Shown piece after piece: positions 45,136 to 57,289 of a DNA stretch of 64,000 bases. The DNA lies in the NCBI GenBank assembly GCA_030280995.1, contig JASXTE010000002.1:34801183-34865182 (forward strand). The letters are read 5' to 3'. Under the pieces are notes generated by a model, which did no database searches, was not told the DNA's origin, and worked only from the letters and a program-made list of their open reading frames with translations. A program made the position numbers and the translations under genes. The DNA is from Hemileia vastatrix. Taxonomy: Eukaryota; Basidiomycota; Pucciniomycetes; Pucciniales; Zaghouaniaceae. Numbering within the stretch: the first letter of the stretch is position 1; each line of letters begins with the position of its first letter.

Positions 45136-45572
45136 GGACTGGAATTTTAGGTTTTACTATCTCCCAGGATGAGAGGAGCCCGGATAGTGACCAGTCAGTC
45201 CAACAAGAAAGGATACGTAAAGCAGTACTTCATAGGTGTCTTGGGAATACTACAGTAGATTGTATTATACCTAAGCTTTTTAATTTCTTTGATTATAGAT
45301 TTTGTTATACTTATATTAAAAAGAAAAGACAAAAACAGGATTTAGGTGTAACCCCTAGTTATATTAGAAAGAGTTTGATTTTAAGTAATGTAGAAAGCAG
45401 CAAGCGCTGTTTAGCGTCCAAGTATAAACCAGTGGCTGTCAAGGTTAAACCAGTAAATGTACCAATGCTGGATTTGAATCCTCTTTTGCACAGGCCGGCG
45501 CTGTCTAGGAATCCTTATGATACTCCTTTAACAAAGTTTCCACCTTAATTTGCGCCTACTAGTAAGATCACA

Positions 45573-47040
45573 ATGGAGAGGCTTCAGATAGTTAATTTTG
45601 GACCAGAGAATTGGTTGTCACAGGAAGAAAAGAAGTTGTCGTTACATTTTATGGTTCTCAGAGAAAAGGCTATTGTGTTTTCTGAAGAGGAAAGAGGTTT
45701 GTTGAAAAACTCTTATGGTAAACCTTATATTGTTCCAGTTATACCTCATGCGCCGTGGAAAAAGAAGTCTTTTCCAATACCAGGGGCTATAAGAGAAGAG
45801 TATACGGAATTAATTACGGGAAGGTTAAGGTCTGGCTTGTATAAACAGCCTATGTCTAGTTATTCAAGTCCAGTGTTTTGTGTCGTTAAACATAATGGTA
45901 AATTAAGGGTTGTTCATGATCTTAGGGAGATGAACAATGTTATGGTAAAGGACGCAGGAATGCCACAAACACCAGAGGAGTTTGTGGATTCTTTTGGGGG
46001 ACATGCATGTTACGTATTAGGTGATATTATGGGAGGATACAATGAGCGCTAATTTAAAGAATCATCCAGACCCATGATGACGTTTGAAACCCCACTGAGG
46101 CGCTTCAGGTTGACAAGGTTACCGCAGGGCGCAACAAATTCTGTGGCGGTATACCAAGCACAGATGATGTGGATATTGCAGGATGAAATTCCAGATCATG
46201 TGGGAATTTTCATTGATTATGGCAGTATAAAAGGACCAGCCAGAAATTACAATGGGGAAGTGTTAGAGGAGAATCTGTATATTAGAAGGTTTGTTTGGGA
46301 ATATGTGATTACCCTGGAAAGAGTGCTATTCAGGATAGAAGAGGTAGGATTAACAATACCTGGATCCAAATTTTCTTGTTGTGTTCAAGCGCTGGATATA
46401 GTGGGACATGTGGTATGCAAGGAAGGGAGGATCATTGCAGAAAAACAGAAGAATAAGGTGCTTACATGGCCTAGGCCAAGAAATACTACAGAATTTAGAG
46501 GATTTTTAGGCATTTGTACATATGTAAGAATGTTTATTTGAGATTTTGCTTTGTTGTATTCACCTTTAACGCGCTTAACGAGAAAAGATGTTGTATGGGA
46601 TAGGACGGAGAAATGTGATGAGTCATTCGAGTTGTTGAAAAGGATTGTAGGAAAAGATATTATTTTGAAGAAATTGGAGTATGGACCAGGTGCTGGGAAA
46701 ATTACTCTAGTGGTGGATTCTAGTGTGTCCACAGTGGGTGCAGTTTTTGATGCAGGAGGATGAGGAAGGTAATGATAGACCTTTCCTTTATGAATCTAAG
46801 ACTTTTACTAGAGTAGAGTCTAGGCACTCTCAGTCTAAGCTGGAGTTATGCGGAGTAGCAAAGATTCTTAAGAAGCTGCAATGGATACTTTGGGGGCAAA
46901 ATTTTGAGTTGCAGGTTGATGAGCTATCATTGGTGCAAATGATTAGTAGCCCAAGTTTACCAGATGCACCCATGACGAGGTGGGTGGCGTAGATTAATTT
47001 ATTTTCTTTTGATTTAGTCCACAATCCGGGAAAAACTTTC
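45573..47040 (+). pseudogene. T3 reverse transcriptase and RNase H, degenerate
   Basis: RT blocks: SSPVFCVVKHNGKLRVVHDL, DIMGGYNER, RLPQGATNSVAVYQAQM. Motif C reads FIDYG where T1 has FIDDG, so the second catalytic Asp is Tyr. Connection LTWPRPRNTTEFRGFLG follows, then RNase H (LVVDSSVSTVGAVF, LELCGVAKILKKLQ, MTRWVA, MPDSLSRR) across a frame change near 46760 and stops. It is related to family A but clearly a different family. Confidence 0.8.
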
Positions 47041-47043
47041 ACT

Positions 47044-47460
47044 ATGCCGGATTCATTATCTAGAAGACTGCCATGTGAAGAATACTTTGAAGCCAAAGAA
47101 TTTGAAGAAGATAAGAGATGGGTAAACAGCATAGATTATTGTTATGAAAGATTTGAAAAGGTTTTACACAATGACAATAAACTAGCAGGAAAGGTCCTCT
47201 GTGATGACAATAAACTAGTTGCGCGGAATGTCCATAAAGACACAAGGCTAGATGTTGATGATGCGCAGGATGTTTGCAAAGTTAGTCTGCAACTGGATTT
47301 AGGGAGTGCTGAAGCTAACGTAGAGACAAGGAGTGCGCTAGTCAAGGCAGTAGAAGAGTCAGATGACAAAGATGATTCAAGGGAAAGTCAAGATAGTAGC
47401 ACTCATCCCAAAGAGGGGGAGTATTCTGAAGATGATGCATCTACTGATGAGTGAGTAGAG
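47044..47460 (+). pseudogene. T3 acidic linker between RNase H and integrase
   Basis: 136 open codons rich in Asp, Glu and Lys (EDDASTDE at the end). It occupies the same place as the SEAEEFDEDVP linker of family A. No domain is recognised. Confidence 0.6.
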
Positions 47461-48792
47461 TTGTTAAGGCTATATTTGGAAGGCAGTAGTAGACCAGATT
47501 TTTGTGGTAAAAAGGTTTGGCGCAACATTGAAAAGCGCACTAAAGGCTATTTTATTAAAGATGGGAAGTTATGTAAGGATCAAGCTTTGTTTTCTCAGTT
47601 AGTTGTTCAAACTAGGAAAAGGAACAAGAAAATACTCAGGGAGTTACATGAGAATTTAGGACATAGAGGTCAAGACGAGACATATCGCAGAGTTAGGGAA
47701 AGATTCTGGTGGCCCAATATGAAGAATGAAGTAAGAGATTGGGCCAAATCTTGTCCTGAATGTCAGCGCAGGAGTTACAGAAAGCCAAAAGAGAAAGGTA
47801 GAGCAAAGGGCAAAGATACTGCTTTTGGTAGGGTCAGTTTAGACACAGCTCATATAAAAGAAGGATGCTTTAAATACTTGGTAGTAGCCAGGGATGATCT
47901 ATCAGGATGGGTCGAAGAAGCGCCATTGGTAAATCTTAAGGCAAGTAATGTAGCTGAGTTCTTGAAAAAAGAATGGGTTTATACATAGGGGGTAATGAAA
48001 ATGGTGACTGTAGATTGTCGTGCTGAATTTTCTGGAGAATTCCAAGAAGTAGTTAAAGGTATTAGTGCAAGGCTACGAGTTGCAACACCATATTATCCTG
48101 AAGCAGAGGGGATGGTAGAAAGAGGGAATCAAGTTATAAAGGATGCGCTAGTTAAATTATGTGGGAGTAATGGGGCAAAGTGGAAGAACTACTTGCCATT
48201 AGTTTTGTTTGCAGACAGGATTTCAGTTAAAAGGACAACAGGGTTTTCACCGTATGAACTTATGTTTGGTCAAAGGGCAGTATTACCTATTGATCTAGAG
48301 GCTGGATCTTTTCTAGGATGTGACTGGGATCAAGTGCACTCGACTGAAGATTTAATTCTAGCAAGGGTAGCGCAGCTTGAAAGAAAGGACGAGTTTGTGG
48401 AGAAGGCATATGATAGAATGATGCAGATCCGGGACAAGTAAGTTAAATATTGGGATGAGCGTTTAGTGCATAGGTTAAGGAAGCCATTGAACCCAGGAGA
48501 TTTGGTTTTGGTTTATAATAGAAGTTTAGAAAGCCAATGGGGGAAGATGTTTGCTTACAGATGGAACGGTCCTTATAGGATCAGAAAGCAGATAACTGGG
48601 GGGTCTTACTTACTGGAGGAACTAGATGGTACTGAATGGAAGCGGCGTGTGGCGGCAGATCAGATCAAAAGGTTCTACCCAAGGGGTGTTCCAGTGATAC
48701 AAGATAACCTCCTGAATGACCTCCAGGAAGAGGTTAAACTAACAATTTATGTTAAGCTTTGTTTTTCTAAGAGAACTCACAGGAGGCTTTGA
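47461..48792 (+). pseudogene. T3 integrase
   Basis: The zinc domain is intact: H-ENLG-H-RG then C-PE-C-QRRS. Core residues lie in SLDTAHIKEG (Asp), MVTVDCRAEFSGE (Asp) and EGMVERGNQVIK (Glu). Only two stops interrupt it (about 47986 and 48439). C-terminal VLVYNRSLESQWGKMFAYRW and KRFYPRG match family A. No chromodomain is present. Bases 48793-49319 after it hold no gene I recognise. Confidence 0.8.
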
Positions 48793-49319
48793 CACAGTTG
48801 TGACGGATAGAGGGCGCTAACTGGAAGTTAGGTGCACTAAGGCTGAACAGGAAACTGGAATAAGCACTCAGATGAGGGCGTAGAGGAAAATTAAATCTTA
48901 TTTTCATTGTTCAAGGGGACATAACAAGATAGGCAATTGGATTAAAGGAGGCACATATCATGTAAACGCAAAAGACGCTGGGAATTTAGCTTATGGGCTA
49001 ACTAACCAGGAGTGGAATAATGATTTATAGATGGGGCGCTCTACAGTTTGATTTTATTTACATCATGTATTTTTGTATCACAGTAAATGCGTTAAAGTTT
49101 TACAATTTAAAAAGTTTATTTATGATTTTTTTTAGGGTTTACAGTCTTTTAAAGAAAATAGAGGGAGCAAAGTTAGGTGCTCTAAATTTAGAAGGCAGGC
49201 AGTATGGAAGAAAGGTGTAGTAGAATAGCACCATGTCTAAAATGATAGTGTGAAAAATATATGAAGACTATGTACAGGAATAATGGACAGAGAAGGCTCA
49301 TATGGAGAGCGCTAGTGGA

Positions 49320-51222
49320 CTATTCAGTATCGGGGTGAAAGCTATTAGGATATCCTTTCCAGTCTTCAGGCATGAAAAAACAAAGAGGATTGGAGGGGAA
49401 TCCAAGAATAGTTGATGAACTGATTTTGCTCATTAGTTGACCTATCATTTCTATATGGTTGTAGCGGGCTTCAAGTTCAGCTTCAGAACAATCTGGTGCG
49501 TTATAATAGGATAGAGACATAGCATCATATATAAGACAAAGTCTGGAAAACATTTGCATGGAATGGACAAAAGGTAAAGGAAAAGGAACCCATCCAAGGG
49601 AGATGGATTCATTGAAGCCTGAAAAAGAGTCAGCAGTGTAGACAATTCTATAGTACTAGCTATAGGCCTTGACCAAGGGAGTTGGAGAAAAACCAGAGAG
49701 AAAATCCCCTGTCCCTTTAGAAAAATAGAGTGAGATTTACTTGCTAAAGTAAGTTGGTTCCTGTTTTGCTAAAGCCCCTTTTTAACACACTTGACTGCTT
49801 GATGAGCCAAGAAAGTAGTCACCAGATAGACTACCAGACCAAAGAACTGAAATGTAGAACAAAGTCCACACCAGAGACAGCAAAGATACTTGATGTAGGC
49901 TGCAAATCCACACCAGAGACAGCAATAATACTTGCTATAGCTTGCAAGACTATAACAGAGAAAACAGTTGCTAAAGTTAAGTTAAATGAAGAACTCACTT
50001 GCAACAAACACAGCCAATTGTGGCCAGAAAACAGTGAAAACTGAGTGAGGAACAATGAGATCACCTCCAGATGGTTGTATGATGATTAAGGTTGCCCCAA
50101 ACTGTCTTATTCACTATGTACACACAGACCACTAACTAAGAGCCCATGCGCACCCACCAATCTGGCGCCTGTACCTGCCAAATTGCATGAAAAAACCTCC
50201 TGGAGCGCTCCCCAACCTCCTAAAACAGAGGCGGGCGGGCCGCCCAACATTGGAGATGCCGCCTGAAGCGGCCCGGCCTCCCTGAAGCCAGAAAACCAAT
50301 AAAAACCACTAATCTACTTAGAAAAATTAGCTACAACTACTAAAACCTTTAAAACATGGAATTTCACTATAACAACATTGGGACATGAAATATAGAGAAA
50401 AATTAGCTCTATCAAATGGTACTAAGCACTTAACCCTAAGACTTAAGGTTAGCCCTTAAAACACGAAAAACAAAATTAAACAGCAATCTTTTATAAATGA
50501 AAAATGAGGAAATGACCCCTTAAAACTCAGAATATGAAAAATGTCTTCAAGACATAAAATATAGAGAAAAACCAGGGCTATCCAATGATAGTACCCACAT
50601 ACCCGCAGACCCAATATCCACGAAATGAAACCAGAAAAATACTCAATTCTTTAACAAATGTCAATTAAGACATGAAAAAACCGCGCCAAATCACACAACA
50701 AATGCCCCTGCCAATGTTGGAAGACCACAGCGGGTAAAGGAAGCGTAAGTATAATAAAGTTTACTTACTTGCTAATAAATTTTTTGGGGGCGCTGATGGC
50801 GAAGAAATGGTAATCGCATCAGGAGCAGCTGTAGTGGAGCCTGAGTGCATGGAAGCATTAGAGCTCGGAGTAGAATAAGGCACAGTGCTAGGCTGGATAG
50901 ATATTTTGTGCCTGGGAAAAGTAGGAAGCGATGGCCACTCATAATGAATGTTGTTATTGGAAGAAGAATTGGGTCTAGCGGGACTAGTAGTTGTAATTAT
51001 GGGGGCGCTACTGGTGGAACTAGGAGGAAAGCGAATATAGCCAGTAGGCTGAGGAGTTTTTTGGTTCAGAGAGATATTGCAAGTCTTGTGGTATCTAAAG
51101 CAGTTGTAACAAGCAGGTCTAAAGGAGGCATACCCCCGAGGTCTAGAAAATGTACAATGAAAGTTGCCGCATTTACAAAAGGAGCACACTTGATCTTTGA
51201 AAACTGTGCGATATTGAGTCAT
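49320..51222 (-). CDS. T3 antisense gene B1: zinc-cluster-like protein, 250 residues, intron hosts a solo LTR
   Basis: Exon 1 is 51222-50769, exon 2 49618-49320. The donor GTAAGT (50768 downward) and acceptor TTTTTCAG (ending 49619) are in matching phase 1, and the joined frame has 251 codons with no stop. Removing the 1093-bp LTR leaves a normal intron of about 55 nt. N-terminus: C-SF-C-KCGNFH-C, 14 residues, C-YN-C-FRYHKT-C, the same six-Cys spacing as family A gene b, including Cys-Thr-Phe after Cys3. A Ser/Thr/Pro-rich middle and a helical, acidic C-terminus (SEAELEARYNHIEMIGQLM) follow. It reads against gag-pol. It is fully open although gag-pol of the same element is dead. Confidence 0.7.
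49637..50729 (-). mobile_element. Solo LTR, family A
   Basis: 1093 bp, from TGTAGACAATTC to GACCACA on the plus strand, with no internal region. Flanks GCAG (49633-49636) and GCGG (50730-50733) give a 4-bp duplication with one mismatch, matching the 4-bp duplication of T2. It lies within the intron of antisense gene B1. Confidence 0.85.
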
Positions 51223-51736
51223 GATGTTTGGATGAAGGTAATCCGGGTTATTAGATGGGCTACTTATAGCTTAATAATGGCATTATGGAAGAGGCGTCAG
51301 TCACACAATAACTGACATGAGCGCTGAATGGTTTCTAAGAAGGATGTGAAGAATCTTCATCAAAGAAGAAAAAAATGAGGGATCTAAGGAAAGGCGAATT
51401 CGTCACAGTCAAGGGAAAAAAATACACTGCAAAGATCTGAAGTTTTCAAGGGAACGCATGCATATATTATGAAGGGGATGTATTTGCTGCTATAGGGAGT
51501 AGCACCAATCTAAGATTTATTTTGTGTTTATTGTTTTACCTTTCATCGGCACTTAGTAGTAAGGTGCGCTGTTTGGAAAAAAGGATGATATTTTTTCTGG
51601 GGCAACTCATCTTGCAGATGTTGGGTTCTCACAAGGGACTTGGGGTCAAGCAGAATAAAGGAGAATGAAAAATTATTATTACATTTTTTACAAAACTATG
51701 TACAAAGTTTTAAGGAATATATAAAGAAGATTTTTT

Positions 51737-52775
51737 TTAGTATTCTGTTTCATCGTAGATAGGGATGCAGAAGGCCCAGTTGTAAACAGCCTCTTGGATG
51801 TTTTGCTGCAAGGTGGTGACTAGCTGTTTTCTTTTGTCATACTTGGGCAGAGTATAGACCGGGACCGCCTCAATGAATTTTTTGAGGGCGACTATCATAT
51901 TGTTCATACAATGCATGGTTGCATCGTATGGTGCGCAGGCAATGTGCTCTGGAAATTCCCAGTTTTGAGCCATGGAGGGCTCTTCTTCTTTCTTTTCGTC
52001 AGGGGGGACGTCGGCTGGCCAATCATCCAGGATGATAGCGTCAAAGACTGGCTGAAGGGAAGTCCAGTCAGGGGTCGGTGAGCACAGAGTGCACTCAGGA
52101 ATAGAGTTGGTATCACAGACGGGATCTTCTTCCAAGGCAGGAAGGAAAAGGGGAGCGTTAGGAGGCGGAGGCAATGCAGTGTAAGGTGTTCCTGGCGCAT
52201 TCTAAGAGAGAAAAGAGATTATGTTAGCATTAAAAAAAAGAGAGAATAAGGTAAAAAAAAGAACTTACTGTACTCTCCTCTGAAAAGAGAGAATTTGGAA
52301 CAGAGGCAACACTACTAGGTGTCAAGGTGACTAAACTTGTCTCGCTTGTTGCCAGGTGGAGTTGAAGAGGTAGGAGCAGGGTTCTTGATGGCAAACTGAC
52401 TCATTATATTCAAGGTTGAAGCATTGGGATCTACGCGCACAACAGTGGGAGGCCCATTGTAACTGCATTTTTTCTTGCATTGTTTACAGTAATTGCATGA
52501 CTAAAAAAGAAAAAAATAGAAGATTAGTAATAAGGAGAAAGGAAGGAAAAGAAAAAAAAACTTACAGTAAAGAAAACATTGCCACGGCAGGCTTTTGAGA
52601 AATGACAGGGAGTTATGCCATTCTCGATGCAGTGGGTGAATCTTGTTCCACCCATCAGTGTAGTAACTGGCATTGCAGGTGGAGCTGCAGCAGGCTGGGT
52701 ACCCACGAACTGCCAGATAGCGTCCACGAAGTTGGCAGTATTTTTGGTATTAACAGTATTATTTCTAGTATTCAT
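51737..52775 (-). pseudogene. T3 antisense gene B2: Cys-cluster protein, three exons, one frameshift
   Basis: Exons 52775-52566, 52500-52269 and 52201-51737 have GTAAGT donors and TTTTTTAG and CTCTTAG acceptors. Exon 2 has one base too many (232 nt) near 52345, otherwise about 301 residues would be encoded. Exon 1 ends HC-x7-C-x5-C; exon 2 starts SC-NY-C-KQCKKK-C, so the intron splits the Cys cluster and its second half has the exact C-x2-C-x6-C spacing. The C-terminus is acidic, then helical (MHCMNNMIVALKKFIEAV, YDKRKQLVTTLQQN). It starts 135 bp from the 3' LTR and reads inward. Confidence 0.6.
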
Positions 52776-52899
52776 TGAAGGAAAAAAAAATTTATGAAGA
52801 AAGGAGGATTGTAATAAATAAGAGAAGATGGAGAAAGATAGAGGAAGAAGACGCTGCGAGACACAGGATATTTATAGGCTCCTGGGGACAGTCGCGAGT

Positions 52900-52909
52900 A
52901 GAGAGAGGA
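52900..52909 (+). promoter_or_regulatory. Polypurine tract of T3
   Basis: AGAGAGAGGA directly before the 3' LTR start TGTGGTACG. It fixes plus orientation. Confidence 0.7.
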
Positions 52910-54026
52910 TGTGGTACGCGCCTTGCAGGTAGTTTGATTTTGGACCAATCAGCTTGCATAGTTCAGGAAGAACAAAGGGGAATCATAGCTCAGTAGGAAG
53001 TGCTAAACTATAATGCGTTTTTGTGTGTTTCAAGGACAAAGGGAAATAGAAGTGCGGAAGAGGATTCAGGGTCTGTGTGCTTGGATTTTGTAGCAGGATG
53101 TGCCACATAATGGGGAATTGTGTGTTATCAATTTAAGACTGCAAGCGCTGAACAATATGGACTTGGATTTTCCAATAATTGTGTGTTACGCACTAAGAAA
53201 GGAATTATGGCTTAAGGAAAGACTCAAGTGTGAAGTATACTGCACTGTGTCTAGTGTGGTAGCTTACTGAAACAGGTGATATAGGAGGTTAGCTAGTTAA
53301 AAATCAAAGCAACTAGGATCAGCATTAGAAGGAGTCAAACTTGGAAAGAGCGCTGAAACAAACAAAGATACATTCAGAGGCGCGCATTTAAAGATGTCAA
53401 GCATGAGTGAAACAAGTTAATACTAGTGTTAGTAAGGATAGAATATGTTTTAGGTGCTGTAGTTGTTACAAGCGGTGTATGTAGTTTACTAATAGATTAG
53501 TTATTGTTTTACTAATGTAGCACTAGAGTTAATGCTGGAGATCCACTAGGGAACTGTGATTAGAGAGCTGGAAAAATATAAAAAGGGTATTGCATCTAGT
53601 AATAAAAGGGAGAACAATTTGACAAATAGTTAGTTAACATACAAGTAGTTAATAATTGTGAAGTCAAAGATATTAGAGTTTTCTGCGATCAATTGTTTGA
53701 GAATATATAGATTCAGAGGATTAACTATTATTAGAGTTACTTTATTGCTATATTAAGGCATATTCAAAGAGAGCCCTTCAAGATGGAGTAGCTGTGGATA
53801 TTAGGGCTTTTTAAGAATAGAAACATCTGGATAGTAATACTTGTTTTTTTCCAATCTTTTAAACTCAGTTCTCAACTTAAAAACTTTCTAATCACATATT
53901 AGTGTGACACATTATTGCACTGTCTTTAAAGAATAAGAGTGGCAGGCACTTCTTTTTAGAAATTGAAAAGAAGAACCAACCCATCTCGCATTGTGTCTAC
54001 TGCTTAGTACTTTAGAACTCTCTACA
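52910..54026 (+). repeat. T3 3' LTR (1117 bp)
   Basis: Starts TGTGGTACGCGCC and ends AACTCTCTACA. It aligns with 30254-30594 plus 41806-42581. Differences between the two LTRs are clearly more frequent than in T2, so T3 is older. Confidence 0.85.
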
Positions 54027-54975
54027 ATGGAAATGAGCACTAGGTTTGGTAGTTTTGAATCTTAAGTTATGCCTTTTGGGTTATGCAATGCACCCTCAAC
54101 TTTTCAAAATTTTGTCAATGATATCTTTCATGATGTTTTTCAATAATTTGTTGTTGTCTATTTAGATGATATTTAAATTTTTTTGAAGACCCTCAAGGAA
54201 CATATTAAACATGTCCAACAAGTTGTCAATCTTCTTTGAGAGCATGGTCTCTACACCAAGCACACTAAGTGCGAATTCCACCTAAAGTCTATTGACTTTC
54301 CAGGTTTTACATTATCCACTGAAAGCCTTGTCACGGATATTAGAAAGGTTAAAAAAATATTGGAATGGCCAGAGGCAAAATCTGTAAAATCCTTACAAAG
54401 GTTTTTAGGGTTTTTAAATTTTCTTTAGAAGATTTATTAAAGATTACTCCAAAAATATTACAAATCTCACTTCTCTTCTTAGAAAAGATATTCCCTTTTT
54501 TTTCTCCAATACAACGCAAAAGGAATTCAAACCATTGAAGTTTGCTTTTACCACAGCTCTAATTCTTTGACATTTCAATGCCTCTTCTTTGAAAATTTTT
54601 GAAACAGACACTAGTGATTATGCTATTGCAGGGGTTATATCCCAATTAAATCCTGAAAGGAAATTGTTTCATCTTGTTGCGTTCAAATAACGTAAATTGC
54701 TTTCAGCAGAGTTAAATTAAAAAAATCATTGTAAAGAGTTACTTGCTATTATTAATTGTCTTAAAAATTATGTTATTTATTCCTCAGTATTAATAGTTGA
54801 TTTTAAATTTTAACGGATCATAATTCTTTAAAATACTTTATGTCTTCCAAAGTCTTGATGCAACGTCAATCCAGATGGGCTGAGTTCTTATCTGAACTTT
54901 CTTTCACTATTACCTATTACCCTGGAAAAAATTGTGTAATCCCAGACATATGGTCACGTTAGGAAAATGTTTACC
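54027..54975 (+). pseudogene. T4 reverse transcriptase C-terminal half and RNase H
   Basis: RT continues STRFGSFE, VMPFGLCNAPSTFQNFVNDIF and VVVYLDDI, with the motif-C YLDD intact. RNase H follows: IFETDTSDYAIAGVISQ, then a frame with TDHNSLKYFMSSK and RWAEFLSELSFTITYYPGKN. Several stops and frame changes. It joins T4's RT half at 29741-30253 across T3. Confidence 0.8.
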
Positions 54976-55019
54976 CAGAGCGGGGGGAGGCATTTGCTAA
55001 CAAAAACCCAGAAAATTTC

Positions 55020-56329
55020 AAACAAATTTTCAATGAATCAATGTTAAAAACCCATCAACTCAATACAATGACAACTCAAACAATTAAAAATCCACTATCC
55101 AAAATTCAAGAAGCTCAATCATTAGATGATTATTGTGTAGGGGTAAAATACAAAATACTTTTGAGGCAGTGGGCCAAAAGATTCAGAATAAAATCAGGCC
55201 TTCTAGTCTTCAATGGTAGAGTAGTCATACCCAATGATAAGGATATAAAATTATGGATTTTCAATAACAGACATGATTCTCCATTAGATGGTAATTTTGG
55301 GGTTGATAAGACCTACAAGTTAATTGGGAGGGATTTCTTCTGGCCCAGAATGACTAGAGAAATCAAGGCCTATATCAAAGCCTGTTATGAATGTAATAGG
55401 AAATAGGTAACTCTTCATAGGAAGTATGGGTTGCTTCAACCACTTCCAGATCCCTCTAAACCTTGGGAATAAACTTAAATATATTTCATTTCTCAATCAC
55501 CTCCCTCAGATAATTTTGATAGTATACTAGTTGTAGTTGAAAGATTCTCTAAAATTTCTATTTTCATTAAAACTGTTACAACTGTGACAGCAGAGGATTT
55601 GGCAAAATTATTTCTAGAACAGATATTCTCTAAACATGGATTACCTAATGATATTATTTCAGATAGAGGCTCTTTGTTTGTTTCTACTTTCTGGACTCAA
55701 TTATGTCAACAATTAAAAATTAAGAGGAATCTTTCCACTTCTTATCATCCTGAAACCGATGGACAAACCAAAAGAGTTAATCAAATCCTCAAACAATATC
55801 TTTGAATGTATGTTAATTATCAACAAAAAGATTAGACCACATGGTTACCATCGGCCAAATTTTCTTATAACAACTTAACACACATTCATTGAAAAAAAAT
55901 CTCCCTTTGAAACTATATATGGACAACATCCTTGATTCTATTTGATTCATGTAGGAGTAAATAATCCTGCTGAAAATTATCTTCAAACACTTTCATGACT
56001 TCAAGGCAAACAAATCTGAAAATTGAAGGTATAAGGAACAAGCCAACAAACATTGACAATCTTCTCCAATCTTTAAAACATGCAAGAAAGTATAGCTTGA
56101 CATGAAAAATATTTGAACAACTCAACCATCTAGGAAACTATCTGAGAAATGATTGGGTCAATTTGAAATTGATACTGAAATTTCTAAAAATGCATTTCAA
56201 CTCAAGCTACCTCCAAAGTGGCAATCCATTCATCTTGTTTTTCATTTATCTTTCTTGGAACTAGCTCGAGAAATATACCTGGGAAAGAACCATCCTCCTC
56301 CGGAACGAGTAAAAGTAGAAGATCATCTA
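55020..56329 (+). pseudogene. T4 integrase
   Basis: 55041-55406 encodes the zinc domain (H-DSPLDGNFG, FFWPRM, C-YE-C-NRK). 55584-55805 encodes core parts NDIISDRGSLFVS (Asp) and YHPETDGQTKRVNQIL, where the catalytic Glu position reads Lys (relatives have TERVNQ). 56153-56347 holds the C-terminal LPPKWQSIHLVFHLSFLE. Stops lie between the pieces. Confidence 0.75.
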
Positions 56330-56514
56330 GAGTGGGAAGTAAGCTAGATTCTTGATTCAAGAAGGCGCAAAGGGAAACTTCAATACCTCATGGAACAGGA
56401 AGGCTACCTTAATGACACTAATAATAATCCTGGGAACCAGCTTTTAACGTTTCTAATGCTTCTGAACTTATCAAAACTTTTCATTTAAAACATCCTTCAA
56501 AACCTAAACTTTGA
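56330..56514 (+). pseudogene. T4 chromodomain at integrase C-terminus
   Basis: EWEVS then ILDSRRRKGKLQYL, GYLNDTNN and, after a frame change, NPGWEP-like WEPAFNVSNASELIKTFH with HPSKPKL before TGA at 56512. This is the chromodomain pattern E-V-x-x-IL-x-x-R ... YLV-x-W-x-GY ... WEP. It places T4 in the chromoviruses, whose chromodomain guides integration to heterochromatin. Confidence 0.7.
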
Positions 56515-57289
56515 AAATCTTTCTTTCTTTTTTCTCTTTTTCTTTTTCTTTTTCTTTTTCTTTCTGTTTTCTTTTCTTTTCTTTTCTCAAACTTAAAATC
56601 TTAAATCCTTAATATTTATTTCAATTTTTATTTCTAAAAAAAAAACTAAAACTTTTTAATCATTTAAATCTTAATAATTCTTATAACTATTATTCAATTT
56701 TTCAATTTTTTAATTTCCATATATTTCTTTAAAACCAAAATTTGAAACTTTATTAAAATAAAATAAAATAGAAAAAAGTAAAATAAAAATAAAAAAACTA
56801 AAATAAAATAAAAAATAAAATAAATTGAAAATAAATTAAACTAAAATTAAAATTAAAAAAAATTAATTACAAACTGATTAAAACATTTTTTTCTTTTCTT
56901 AAATTATTTTCATATTACATATGATTTTCTTTCTCTAAAGTCTTTTTTCTTTTTTATTCTTTCAACCTTAAAACTCTTTCCATTTTTATTTCTTTTTCTT
57001 TTTCTTCAAAATTAAAACTATCAATACACTGAAAAAAACCTTCTCCAACAATCAACATTGAATTAAATCTCCTTTCAAATTCTAAATTTCTTTTTCTCAA
57101 AAATTTCTTTCTGAAATCCAAATATTTTTTTTCTTTCTCTTCTTCTCTTTACACAATAAATAAAAAACAAATAACAAAATAAAATGATATTCAAGATATA
57201 ACTATATACAAAATAATTTTCTTTTCTTTTTTTCTTTAATTTTTTTCTCTAAACTACATTTTCTTCTACTTTATTTTGAATCAAATTAT
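56515..57289. other. Low-complexity AT and pyrimidine/purine tracts
   Basis: Runs of TTTTTC and TTTTC (56517-56590) and of AAAATA and AAATAAA (56755-56860) dominate. No gene seen. It separates the T4 integrase end from the antisense relic. Confidence 0.7.

Larger units (their letters stand above)
30254..54026 (+). mobile_element. T3: Ty3/gypsy element, family B (plus), hosting T2 and a solo LTR
   Basis: The 5' LTR is split into 30254-30594 and 41806-42581 by T2. Primer site 42584-42600, gag-pol 42827-48792, antisense genes 51222-49320 and 52775-51737, polypurine tract 52900-52909 and 3' LTR 52910-54026 follow. Without its insertions it is about 11.5 kb. Flanks AAGGG (30249-30253) and ATGGA (54027-54031) agree at only 3 of 5 positions, consistent with age. 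It interrupts T4's RT. Confidence 0.85.
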
